DNA from: Nocardia jejuensis NBRC 103114
Lineage (GTDB): Bacteria > Actinomycetota > Actinomycetes > Mycobacteriales > Mycobacteriaceae
DNA length: 64,000 nt
Assembly (NCBI RefSeq): GCF_001613145.1
Contig: NZ_BDBU01000027.1
Span: 1-64,000, forward strand
Direction: 5' to 3'
Below the pieces are notes generated by a model. That model did not search any database. It saw only the letters and a program-made list of their open reading frames with translations, and was not told the origin of the DNA. The first letter of the stretch is position 1. The number at the start of each line of letters is the position of its first letter. Shown here piece after piece: positions 47,610-55,164 of this stretch. The position numbers and the translations under genes were made by a program.

Positions 47610-47650
47610 GAGCCCCTCGCACTCCGCCTGCCGCGGAAAGCGGGGGGCTC
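47610..47650 (+). terminator. Terminator-like inverted repeat after the kinase gene
   Basis: GAGCCCC (47610-47616) pairs with GGGGCTC (47644-47650), 16 bp after the stop, with further GC pairing possible inside. Confidence 0.5.
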
Positions 47651-47772
47651 ATTACGTTTTCCGCGCGTGTGCCGGCGGAACCCCTTCTGCCCGAAGCCGA
47701 TTGCGGTGACACACCAGCCGGTCCCCGCCTCGGGCCACGCGGGGACCATGGCTGGTCCGGTTCAGGGCGGGG

Positions 47773-48225
47773 TCAGGACTCGGCGAGTGCCGCGAGCCGT
47801 TCCACGGAAGCCAGCAACTTGTCCGAAGTCGTCGCCCGAGCGCGCACGATGCGTTTCTCGTCGTTCAGATTCGTCCAGTCGTAGGTGTGGGTGACAGCCG
47901 TCCGCAGGTCACCCAGCGGCTCGACCTCCCACCGCCACAGATGCCCCGGCGGCGTCGCGCCCGGGACGGACGGCAGCCACGCGATCCGCCGCCCCTCCTC
48001 GAACTCCACCACGTGGTTCTCCCGAAGCGCCCCATCCTTGGTCAACTCCGTGACGAAAACGTCCCCGACCGCCCGAACCCGCTGCCCGGCATCAGCTTTC
48101 GCCAGATTGTCGTTCCCGTCCCATCGAGGCTGCTGCGACGGATCGGCGATCAACTCGAAGATCACCTCGGCGGGCGCGCCGATCTCCAGCCGGGTACTCA
48201 CAATGCGTGCTTCGCTCTCGGTCAT
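47773..48225 (-). CDS. SRPBCC/START-like protein
   Basis: 150 aa, cytoplasmic, single helix-grip domain. It begins RIVSTRLEIGAPAEVIFELIADPSQQPRWDG, the usual polyketide-cyclase/START opening, then NHVVEFEEGRRIAWLP and LWRWEVEPLGDLRTAVTHTYDWT, ending in a long C-terminal helix. Such proteins bind hydrophobic ligands; none has a conserved catalytic signature here. ATG 48225. No operon partner. Confidence 0.85.
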   Translation of the reverse strand: MTESEARIVSTRLEIGAPAEVIFELIADPSQQPRWDGNDNLAKADAGQRVRAVGDVFVTELTKDGALRENHVVEFEEGRRIAWLPSVPGATPPGHLWRWEVEPLGDLRTAVTHTYDWTNLNDEKRIVRARATTSDKLLASVERLAALAES

Positions 48226-48319
48226 TCCCCGATCCTGCTACACCCGATCCGCCCCCGCACTACTCCAGCCACCCTGATTCCAATCCGGAACGGGCCCCGG
48301 CAGATCGTTCGCGACGGCC

Positions 48320-49222
48320 CTACCCGATCGGGCTGATGATGCCGGGCTTCGTGGTCATCGCGGCCTCGGAGTAGCGATGACCCCAATAACTGGGTTTGTC
48401 GTAGGTCCTGGCGACCCAGCTGAGGTCGTCTACCACCAGAGCTCCGTGCCCGAGCTCGATTTGCACGCCGGACGGACTGTTGATGTAGATCGATGTCATC
48501 AGATCGTTGGTGTGCCGGCCCAGGGTTTGCATGATCTCGGTGTTGTTGCGCTTCAGTAGATCTATCGCACGGCCGAGATCGTCGATGTTCTCGTACTCGA
48601 GCATGAGGTGATTGACGCCCACATGTCCGGGAAGCTCGGAAAGAGCCAGCGAATGATGACGGCCGTTGATGTGATAGAAGCGGACATCGGCGTAGTCCGT
48701 GATGATTCTGTCGGACAGTCTGAATCCGAGGACGTCGACATAGAAGCGACCGGCCTCCTGCAGGCTGGGCACCTGGAACACGATGTGGCCGAGGCCCTGA
48801 TCCCCGGTGACGAAGCGGCCGCGCATCACTCGCCCGGGCTGAAAGGAGTTCGGTTCCGCGGTTTTGCCCCAGCTCAGCTCGTGGCGAAGTCCCCAGGGGT
48901 CCAGAAACCAGGCGAGTTCTGCGACTTCCCGCTCCCTGCACAGGTTTTCGGCTGCCCAGTGCACCTCGACCCCGTGGCTCCGGATGTGCTCGACGTAGGC
49001 GTGGAGGTCGGTTTCGTTGGCGAGCCCCCATCCCGCGTAGCGAAATTCGTCGATGTCGCCGGGATGGACAGCGATGCGGTACCCCACATCGTCGACCGCG
49101 AGCCGCACCGCACCGTCTTGTCCGTCGCCGGTCAGCATCGCGCCGAGCAGATTCGGTCCATAACCGCGCCACTCGTCGAAGCGCGGCGAGGCGAACCCCA
49201 CGTACGAAAGTTCTTGAATCAT
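48320..49222 (-). CDS. Extradiol ring-cleavage dioxygenase (type I, BphC-like)
   Basis: Fe(II) enzyme opening catechol-type rings, 300 aa, the normal size of two-domain vicinal-oxygen-chelate dioxygenases. Begins MIQELSYVGFASP. Metal ligands are complete in the second domain: His146 (GLGHIVFQV), His205 (VNHLMLEY) and Glu256 (VQIELGHG), almost the BphC numbering. Catalytic-pocket His near 189-200 (RHHSLALSELPGH). ATG 49222 has GGGGAG about 8 nt upstream; ATG 49228 is too close to that site. Divergent from a MarR gene with a palindrome between, so probably induced by an aromatic compound. No other ring-degradation genes are adjacent. Confidence 0.9.
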   Translation of the reverse strand: MIQELSYVGFASPRFDEWRGYGPNLLGAMLTGDGQDGAVRLAVDDVGYRIAVHPGDIDEFRYAGWGLANETDLHAYVEHIRSHGVEVHWAAENLCREREVAELAWFLDPWGLRHELSWGKTAEPNSFQPGRVMRGRFVTGDQGLGHIVFQVPSLQEAGRFYVDVLGFRLSDRIITDYADVRFYHINGRHHSLALSELPGHVGVNHLMLEYENIDDLGRAIDLLKRNNTEIMQTLGRHTNDLMTSIYINSPSGVQIELGHGALVVDDLSWVARTYDKPSYWGHRYSEAAMTTKPGIISPIG

Positions 49223-49285
49223 CGGCATTCTCCCCGAGCCGGATGGCGTGCCACTCCTGCGGCACGCTCTCAGATTATGCAGGTG

Positions 49286-49300
49286 TGCCAATGATTGGCA
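49286..49300. promoter_or_regulatory. Palindrome between dioxygenase and marR genes
   Basis: TGCCAA-TGA-TTGGCA, perfect 6+3+6, with a further half-site TTGGCA at 49311-49316. Located 64 bp from the dioxygenase start and 45 bp from the MarR start; likely operator. Confidence 0.65.
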
Positions 49301-49345
49301 AGCCCTTCTATTGGCAGGCGTGGTGATCTCCGTAAGCTGACCGGC

Positions 49346-49792
49346 ATGGAACGGGAAGATGCGGTCTCGCCGTCGTTGAGCAGCCGCTTCGGGTACCTGC
49401 TGGTCCGATCGGCTCTGCGGGTGCGTCAGCGCTATGTCAACGAGCTGTCGACAATCGGCTTGCTGCCCAACCAGCACGCGATACTCAGCACGCTCAACGA
49501 GTTGGGTGCGTGTCACCAGAAGGAGCTGGCCGCTCGGATCGGGTTGGACACAGGCGATATCGTCGCCTATCTGGACGGCCTCGATGCTGAAGGCTTCGTC
49601 GAGAGAAACCGTGATCCCGCCGACCGCAGACGGCAGGTGGTTTCTCTGCTGCCGGCGGGAAAGGTCGTTCTGGCGACCGCCGACCGCGTGCTCGATGCGG
49701 TCGAAGCCGAAACGTTCGGGTGCCTCGATCCGGCCGAGCGTGTGGCGTTCGGGCGAAGCCTCGACAGGCTGTACGAGTCGTTGACCACTTAG
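49346..49792 (+). CDS. MarR-family regulator of the extradiol dioxygenase
   Basis: 148 aa. MarR winged helix: LLPNQHAILSTLNELGACHQKELAARIGLDTGDIVAYLDGLDAEGF as helix-turn-helix, then the wing DPADRRRQVVSLLPAGK. ATG 49346 with TAAGCT 7 nt upstream (49333-49338) predicts a leaderless transcript. Divergent from the dioxygenase gene; the palindrome in between is the probable shared operator. Effector likely an aromatic acid or catechol precursor (inference). Confidence 0.9.
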   Translation: MEREDAVSPSLSSRFGYLLVRSALRVRQRYVNELSTIGLLPNQHAILSTLNELGACHQKELAARIGLDTGDIVAYLDGLDAEGFVERNRDPADRRRQVVSLLPAGKVVLATADRVLDAVEAETFGCLDPAERVAFGRSLDRLYESLTT

Positions 49793-50193
49793 CCGACCGG
49801 CGTCCGCGGATGTGGCATATCGCCATGTCTGCCACGGCGTGTCAGTCGAGTTCGAGTCGCGTGTCTTGTCCACGGCGACTTGGACATTCGGGCGCTCTGC
49901 GGGCGCATGTCCGGGGCGGGCCGCTATTCGGTGTGCCGTCTCGGCGGATCTATTGCCGCACTCTCGCGCCGACTGCTAACCTTGCTACAGAAGCGATTGC
50001 TCCGATTTAGCCATCAAGTATAATACCCGATATCTCTGCTGTTTCCACTGATTTAGCTTGCCGCGCCGTCGCATCCCTGATGCGCAGAAGTCGGTGAAAG
50101 CGAATACTCCTGCGGATTCATGACTGGTGCGAGAGATGTAAGACCTGCGCACTGTTTCATCTGTCTTGTCCGCGCTGAGAAGGTGCGTGAACA
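49793..50193. other. AT-rich intergenic and 5' leader of the decarboxylase-COX-desaturase operon
   Basis: 400 bases without a gene. The part from about 49980 to 50060 is much richer in A and T than anything else in the window. It holds the promoter listed next and would give a leader of about 160 nt. No hairpin, riboswitch or tRNA-like fold was recognised by eye. Confidence 0.6.
49997..50024 (+). promoter_or_regulatory. Near-consensus promoter of the 50-54 kb operon
   Basis: TTGCTC (49997-50002), 16-bp spacer, then a perfect TATAAT (50019-50024). Transcription would start near 50031, leaving about 160 nt before the first ATG. Confidence 0.7.
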
Positions 50194-51540
50194 ATGCTTA
50201 CCCATGTGCAGCCGGACCGGTGGAGTGAATCGGTCGAAGTCAATCCTCTGTATAGCGGTCTGGTTCCGCCCGGCGGGGTGCCGAAATTCAAACTCTCCGA
50301 GTATCCGATGTCGCCCGACGCCGCCGCGGCGCTGATTCGTGACGAACTCATCTTGGACGGCAACGCGCGGCTCAATATGGCGACCTTCTGCACGACGTGG
50401 ATGGAACCGCAAGCGCGCGAACTCATTGCGGAGTCCCTGGATCGCAATATCGTCGATCACGACCAGTATCCGCAGACCGCCGAAATGGAGGCGCGCTGCG
50501 TCAACATCCTCGACAACCTGTGGCGTGACCCCGACGGCATCAGCGTGGGATGTTCGACGAGTGGTTCCAGTGAAGCCGCGATGCTGGGCGGGCTGGCCAT
50601 GAAATTCACGTGGCGCGAACGCATGCGGGCGCTGGGCCGCCCGGTCGATCGGCCGAACCTGGCGCTGTCCACCGCGGTGCACACCTGCTGGCCGAAATTC
50701 TGCCGGTACTGGGATGTCGAACCGCGGTGGATACCGATCGAAGAGGGGAGCTACACGCTCGACGCGTCACGCCTGCAGGAGTTCTGCGACGAGAACACCA
50801 TCGGTGTGATCGGCGTGCTCGGGTCCACCCAGGTCGGCAATCTCGATCCGATCGCGCACATGTCGGCGGAGTTGGACGCACTGCAGCAGCGAACCGGCAT
50901 CGACATCCCGATTCACGTGGATGCCGCGATCGGCGGATTCGTCACGCCGTTCCTGGAGCCGGATCTGGTGTGGGACTTCCGTTTACCCAGGGTGCAGTCG
51001 ATCAATGCCTCGGGGCACAAGTTCGGCCTGGTCTTCCCCGGAGTCGGCTGGGTGGTATGGCAGGAGCCGTCCGCGCTGCCCCGGGATCTCGTGATGGATT
51101 GCGACCTGCTCGGTGGCAACGTGGAAACGTTCACACTGAGCTTCTCCCGGTCCGGGGCGCCGGTCATCGCCCAGTACTACAACTTCCTGCGCCTGGGTTT
51201 CGGCGGGTATCGGGCGGTCCAGCAGGCGTCGGTGGACGTCACGCGCTACCTCGCCGAACAGGTGGCCGACATCGAAGGCCTGCAGGTGATCTCGGGTGGT
51301 GAGCACCTGCCCATCCTCACCGTGCGGGTGAACTCCGACCACGAGCAGGTATTCACCGTCGCGGATCTGTCCGATCGGTTGAGACTGCGTGGCTGGCAGG
51401 CCCCGACCTACACGTTGCCGCCCGATCTGGAGCACATTTCGGTGGCGAGATTCGTCATTCGCAATGGATTCAGCAGGGCCGTCGCCGACATGCTCCTGAC
51501 GGACATACGGCGCGAGGTGGCATTCCTCGACAGCAAGTGA
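50194..51540 (+). CDS. PLP-dependent glutamate decarboxylase-like enzyme
   Basis: 448 aa, group II decarboxylase nearly collinear with E. coli GadB. Visible: NARLNMATFCTTWMEP (about 57-72), DHDQYPQT, STSGSSEAAMLGG, HVDAAIGGF with Asp243, INASGHKFG with His275 and the PLP-binding Lys276, and FSRSGAPVIAQYYNFLRLG. The C-terminus is about 18 residues shorter than GadB and lacks the pH-gating tail His. Predicted reaction L-Glu to GABA, though a related amino acid is possible. It is first in an operon with a cyclooxygenase-like heme protein and a desaturase, not with a Glu/GABA antiporter, so acid resistance is unlikely. ATG 50194 with AGAAGGTG upstream. Confidence 0.92.
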   Translation: MLTHVQPDRWSESVEVNPLYSGLVPPGGVPKFKLSEYPMSPDAAAALIRDELILDGNARLNMATFCTTWMEPQARELIAESLDRNIVDHDQYPQTAEMEARCVNILDNLWRDPDGISVGCSTSGSSEAAMLGGLAMKFTWRERMRALGRPVDRPNLALSTAVHTCWPKFCRYWDVEPRWIPIEEGSYTLDASRLQEFCDENTIGVIGVLGSTQVGNLDPIAHMSAELDALQQRTGIDIPIHVDAAIGGFVTPFLEPDLVWDFRLPRVQSINASGHKFGLVFPGVGWVVWQEPSALPRDLVMDCDLLGGNVETFTLSFSRSGAPVIAQYYNFLRLGFGGYRAVQQASVDVTRYLAEQVADIEGLQVISGGEHLPILTVRVNSDHEQVFTVADLSDRLRLRGWQAPTYTLPPDLEHISVARFVIRNGFSRAVADMLLTDIRREVAFLDSK

Positions 51541-51599
51541 GATCCGTAGTCGGGCAATGAATGTGCAAGTCCACACCAGTGACGTTTGGGGGATCTCCC

Positions 51600-53168
51600 A
51601 TGTGCAGTGCCACCGTGTCCGGTCGTGACATGTCTCGCGACGGCCGGCCCGCCCGGCTCGCCGCGCACGTGTTGTCGCACTATGGACCGCTCTGGTCCGC
51701 GGTGAATCGCGTTACCCCGGTACAGCGCCGGCTGAACAGCGGGCTGACACAGATTGCGATGCGGAACCTGCCGACCCGTCCCGAGCCGTTGAGCGCTCGA
51801 AGTCCGTACACCAGCTGGCCGTCGCTGACCGATCGGACCTACATCGGACGGCAGTTGCCGCCGGTCGACGAACCGCGCCCAGGTTTGCCGACGCCCGCCG
51901 AGGCCGTCGAACTGTTCCGGCGATCGGGCGCGACCGTGACCGCCGAACGCTCGAGCGCTCTGCTCCCCGCATGGTCGCAGTGGTTCACCGACGGATTCCT
52001 GCACCGCGGAAACGATCCCGATCCCCGTCGCATCGACTCGACGCACGTGGTGGACGCCAGGCCGCTCTACGGGCACACCGAGGAGATCAGCAATGCCCTG
52101 CGGGACTTCGAGGGCGGGCGGCTGAAGAGTCGATGGGTCGGCGCCGCGGAATTCCCGCCGCTGTTGTGCGCGGGCGGGCAGATCAAAGAGGAATTCGCGT
52201 CGGTGGAACCGGTCCGCTTCGAACGCATTCCGTTCGAAAAGCGCGATTCCCTGTACGCGCTGGGTGGCGACGGCTCCAATTCCACCATCGGCACGCAAAT
52301 GTTCGCCACCCTGTTCGTGCGTGAACACAACCGTATCGCCGGAATCATCGCGGCGGCACACGAGGGCTGGGACGACGAGCGACTCTTCCAAACCACCCGC
52401 AACGTGATGATCGTGCTGTTGACCCGGGTGGCGCTGGAAGACTACGTCAATCACCTCACGCCGTTTCACTTCCGTTTCTCACTCGATCCGAAACGCACCT
52501 ACCGCGGCCCCTGGATTCAACCGAACTGGGTGACCATCGAATACAGCATGTCCTATCGCTGGCACAGCATGATTCCGTCCGAATATGTCATAGACGGCAC
52601 CACCGTGCCGTTGGCCGATACGCTTGCCAACGGGAAACTCGTCGAAGCCCGCGGTCTGGGCCCGCTGTTCCAGGACCTGTCCACGCAACCGGCGGGCAGA
52701 CTGGGATTGCTCAACACCGACGCGTCACTGCTGCCGACCGAAGAATCGACCATCGCGATGGGGCGAGCCCTGAACATGGCTTCCTACAACGACTATCGCG
52801 AGTTCGCCGGATTGCAGCGGGTGACGGACTGGCGGCAGATATCCAGCGACGACGCGGTGATCGCGAGCCTGCGGGAACGCTATCGCGAAATAGACGATAT
52901 CGACTACTACGTGGGTCAAGCTGCCGAGGAACCCGCTGTCGGCGCGCTGTGGGGCCGCCTCATGGGGCGGATGTTCGTCGTGTCGGCCTTCTCCGAGTTG
53001 CTGAACCACCCACTGCTGTCACCGAGACTGTTCACCCCGGACACCTTCTCGCCCGAGGGCATGCGCATCATCGAGTCGACGCACTCGTTCTCGCAGATCC
53101 TCAACCGAAACACACCCGAGGACAAGGAAACTCACCTGGTCACGCTCGGCAGGAGCGCCCCCCGATGA
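51600..53168 (+). CDS. Cyclooxygenase-like heme peroxidase/fatty-acid dioxygenase
   Basis: 522 aa, animal-type heme peroxidase superfamily, with similarity to prostaglandin H synthase over most of its length: SPYTSWPSLTDRTYIGRQLP, ATLFVREHNRIAGII, DDERLFQTTRNVMIVLL, LEDYVNHLTPFHFRFSLDP and, near the C-terminus, IIESTHSFSQILNRNT. The radical Tyr (COX Tyr385) is Tyr319 and the proximal heme His (COX His388) is His322 in YSMSYRWHSMIP. At the distal site, WSQWFTDGFLHRG keeps the Gln (Gln127) but has Asp131 where COX has His207. There is no signal peptide or EGF domain. ATG 51600 follows GGGGGA; ATG 51561 lacks a ribosome-binding site. Its stop overlaps the desaturase start. Predicted fatty-acid oxygenase; peroxidase activity is doubtful. 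Confidence 0.88.
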   Translation: MCSATVSGRDMSRDGRPARLAAHVLSHYGPLWSAVNRVTPVQRRLNSGLTQIAMRNLPTRPEPLSARSPYTSWPSLTDRTYIGRQLPPVDEPRPGLPTPAEAVELFRRSGATVTAERSSALLPAWSQWFTDGFLHRGNDPDPRRIDSTHVVDARPLYGHTEEISNALRDFEGGRLKSRWVGAAEFPPLLCAGGQIKEEFASVEPVRFERIPFEKRDSLYALGGDGSNSTIGTQMFATLFVREHNRIAGIIAAAHEGWDDERLFQTTRNVMIVLLTRVALEDYVNHLTPFHFRFSLDPKRTYRGPWIQPNWVTIEYSMSYRWHSMIPSEYVIDGTTVPLADTLANGKLVEARGLGPLFQDLSTQPAGRLGLLNTDASLLPTEESTIAMGRALNMASYNDYREFAGLQRVTDWRQISSDDAVIASLRERYREIDDIDYYVGQAAEEPAVGALWGRLMGRMFVVSAFSELLNHPLLSPRLFTPDTFSPEGMRIIESTHSFSQILNRNTPEDKETHLVTLGRSAPR

Positions 53169-54139
53169 GCGCACGCCGGCGGTTCGGGCGGGCCTCGGCG
53201 CGCGAGGCCCGGCAGGGGGACACGGTGCCGATCGGTGCGGGCCACCGACTCCTATCGCTGATCAGCCTGGTGATCCTGCCGCTGCTGGTGCTGATCGCCG
53301 CGGTTCCGATGGCCTGGCGATACGGGTGGGGGCCGTCATGGCTGGACGTCGGGCTCGGGGTGAGTCTGTACGCCGTGGCCATCTTCGGCATCACCGCCGG
53401 TTATCACCGTTGCTTCACCCATCGCTCGTTCGCCGCGCGCGGACCGCTGAAGGTGGCACTGGCGTTGTCCGGTGGTATCGCACTCGAGGGACCCGTCACG
53501 CTGTGGGCTGCCGAGCATCGCCGCCACCATCGGTTTTCCGACGCACCCGGTGACCCGCACTCGCCCTGGCGGTTCGGCACCGGTCCGATCGCGTTGCTGC
53601 GCGGCCTGATACACGCCCAGGTCGGCTGGTTCGCCACCGCGCCGAGCAGATCCGACCGCGAACGGTACGTTCCCGATCTGCTGGCCGACCCGATCCTGCG
53701 CTGGATCGACCGCTATTACCTGGTGATCGCCGCGGGTTCATTGCTCCTGCCCGCGGCGATCGGTGGCCTCGCGACCTCGAGTCGGCACGGTGCGATCACC
53801 GCGTTCCTCTGGGCCGGGCTCGTTCGCTATGCGCTGGTGCATCACGTCACCTGGTCGGTCAATTCGATCTGCCACGCGTTCGGTGACCGGCATTACCCCA
53901 CCAGGGGCGCGGACCGATCCCGGGATGTGCGCTGGGTGGCTCTGCTGACCTTCGGCGAAGGCTGGCACAACCTGCACCATGCCAATCCGACCAGCGCCCG
54001 CCACGGCGGACTCCCTGGACAACACGACCCGACAGCGGCCCTCATTCGGGTGTTCGAGCGCCTGGGCTGGGCCTATGATGTTCACTGGCCGGTCGCACCC
54101 CGGTACGAGGACCCCGGCGCGGCGGCCCCGGTCCGGTGA
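53165..54139 (+). CDS. Membrane acyl-CoA/acyl-lipid desaturase
   Basis: 324 aa integral membrane di-iron enzyme. Three histidine boxes: HRCFTH (His81, His86), HRRHH (His118, 121, 122) and HNLHH (His268, 271, 272), plus the accessory histidine-bearing VHHVTWSVNSICHAFG (about 225-240) seen in delta-9 stearoyl-CoA desaturases. Four membrane segments in two pairs (about 28-50, 60-80, 185-203, 212-230). The N-terminal 20 residues are Arg-rich. ATG 53165 overlaps the oxygenase stop (ATGA), so the two are translationally coupled and probably act on the same acyl chain. Position of the introduced double bond cannot be told. Confidence 0.93.
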   Translation: MSARRRFGRASAREARQGDTVPIGAGHRLLSLISLVILPLLVLIAAVPMAWRYGWGPSWLDVGLGVSLYAVAIFGITAGYHRCFTHRSFAARGPLKVALALSGGIALEGPVTLWAAEHRRHHRFSDAPGDPHSPWRFGTGPIALLRGLIHAQVGWFATAPSRSDRERYVPDLLADPILRWIDRYYLVIAAGSLLLPAAIGGLATSSRHGAITAFLWAGLVRYALVHHVTWSVNSICHAFGDRHYPTRGADRSRDVRWVALLTFGEGWHNLHHANPTSARHGGLPGQHDPTAALIRVFERLGWAYDVHWPVAPRYEDPGAAAPVR

Positions 54140-54152
54140 TGGGTCCGGGCCG

Positions 54153-55022
54153 CTACCGGGTGCCGCGTTCGGCGGGGGAGGGATACGGGTGGTCCGCGGC
54201 CCAGGTCGCGAGGAGGTTCAGCGCGGTGGCGCTGGGGGAGTTCGGCTCCACGGTATGGGCGATCAGAGCCTGATCGGGATCGTCCGGCAGCCGCAGGGTT
54301 TCGAACCCGAGGTCGATGCGGCCGACGACCGGGTGCAGGTAGACGTAGCGGCCGTGGGTCTTGTCCTTGAGTTCGTGGCGGTCCCACAACTGACGGAATT
54401 CCGCACTTGCGGTGGACAATTCGTCGATGAGGGCGGCTATCTCGACATCGGCCGGATTGCGGGTGGCGTCCAGGCGCAGATAGGCGACCACATCGGCGGC
54501 CTTACCCGGCCAGTCCTCGTACAGCTCGCGCATGCCCTCGTCCAGGAAGACCAGGCGGGCGAGATTGCGCTCGCGCGGGGGGAGCGCGGAGAAGTCGGTG
54601 ATCAGCGCGGCGGTGAGCTGATTCCAGGCCAGCACATCGGTGCCGCGCCCGACGATGTACGCCGGGACGTCGGCCGAATCCAGCAGGCGGCGCAGGCCCG
54701 GGCGAACCTGCTGTTCGGCGGGCGGTTCCTCCCCGGACCAGGGCCTGGCCAGACGATAGAAGTGGTCGCGCTCGAGCGGATTCAGGCGCAGTGCCCGAGC
54801 GACCGCGTCCAGCACCGACTCCGAGAAATGCAGGGTGCGGCCCTGCTCCAGGCGCACGTAATGGTCGACGCTCACCCCGGCGAGCAGGGCCAGCTCCTCG
54901 CGCCGCAGGCCCGGGACCCGGCGGCGCGCGCCGTGATCGACCAACCCCACCTCGTCCGGCCGCAGCCGGGCGCGGCGGGAGCGCAGGAATTCGCCGAGTT
55001 CGGCACGCCGGTCCAAGGTCAT
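54153..55022 (-). CDS. MmyB-like XRE-family transcriptional regulator
   Basis: 289 aa. N-terminal HTH_31-type domain (about 5-75): LGEFLRSRRARLRPDEVGL, RRVPGLRREELALLAGVSVDHYVRLEQGR. The C-terminal MmyB ligand-binding domain (about 105-275) includes VLAWNQLTAALITDF, NLARLVFLD and LPDDPDQALIAHTVEP. Such regulators are thought to bind fatty acids or similar ligands. Divergent from the aldo/keto reductase gene, a common arrangement for MmyB regulators and the dehydrogenases they control. Its 3' end is 13 bp from the desaturase stop. Confidence 0.88.
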   Translation of the reverse strand: MTLDRRAELGEFLRSRRARLRPDEVGLVDHGARRRVPGLRREELALLAGVSVDHYVRLEQGRTLHFSESVLDAVARALRLNPLERDHFYRLARPWSGEEPPAEQQVRPGLRRLLDSADVPAYIVGRGTDVLAWNQLTAALITDFSALPPRERNLARLVFLDEGMRELYEDWPGKAADVVAYLRLDATRNPADVEIAALIDELSTASAEFRQLWDRHELKDKTHGRYVYLHPVVGRIDLGFETLRLPDDPDQALIAHTVEPNSPSATALNLLATWAADHPYPSPAERGTR

Positions 55023-55164
55023 GCCGACCAGTATCGCGGGTGCCCGCCGCCCGCATCCTGGTCATGCCGTGCCCAGGCTCGCGCGGCACTGTTTGCCCGG
55101 TGTGCGAATCGCGAAAGTAGTGGTCACAGCCGGAACCGATCCGGCAGCGAACAGGAGTTCCGAT

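Noticed and set aside
49223-49873. N-terminal extension of the extradiol dioxygenase to 517 aa
   Set aside because: Antisense to the marR gene; family N-terminus and ribosome-binding site are at 49222.
49793-50193. Riboswitch or structured RNA in the long leader
   Set aside because: No conserved riboswitch core or strong hairpin could be recognised by eye.
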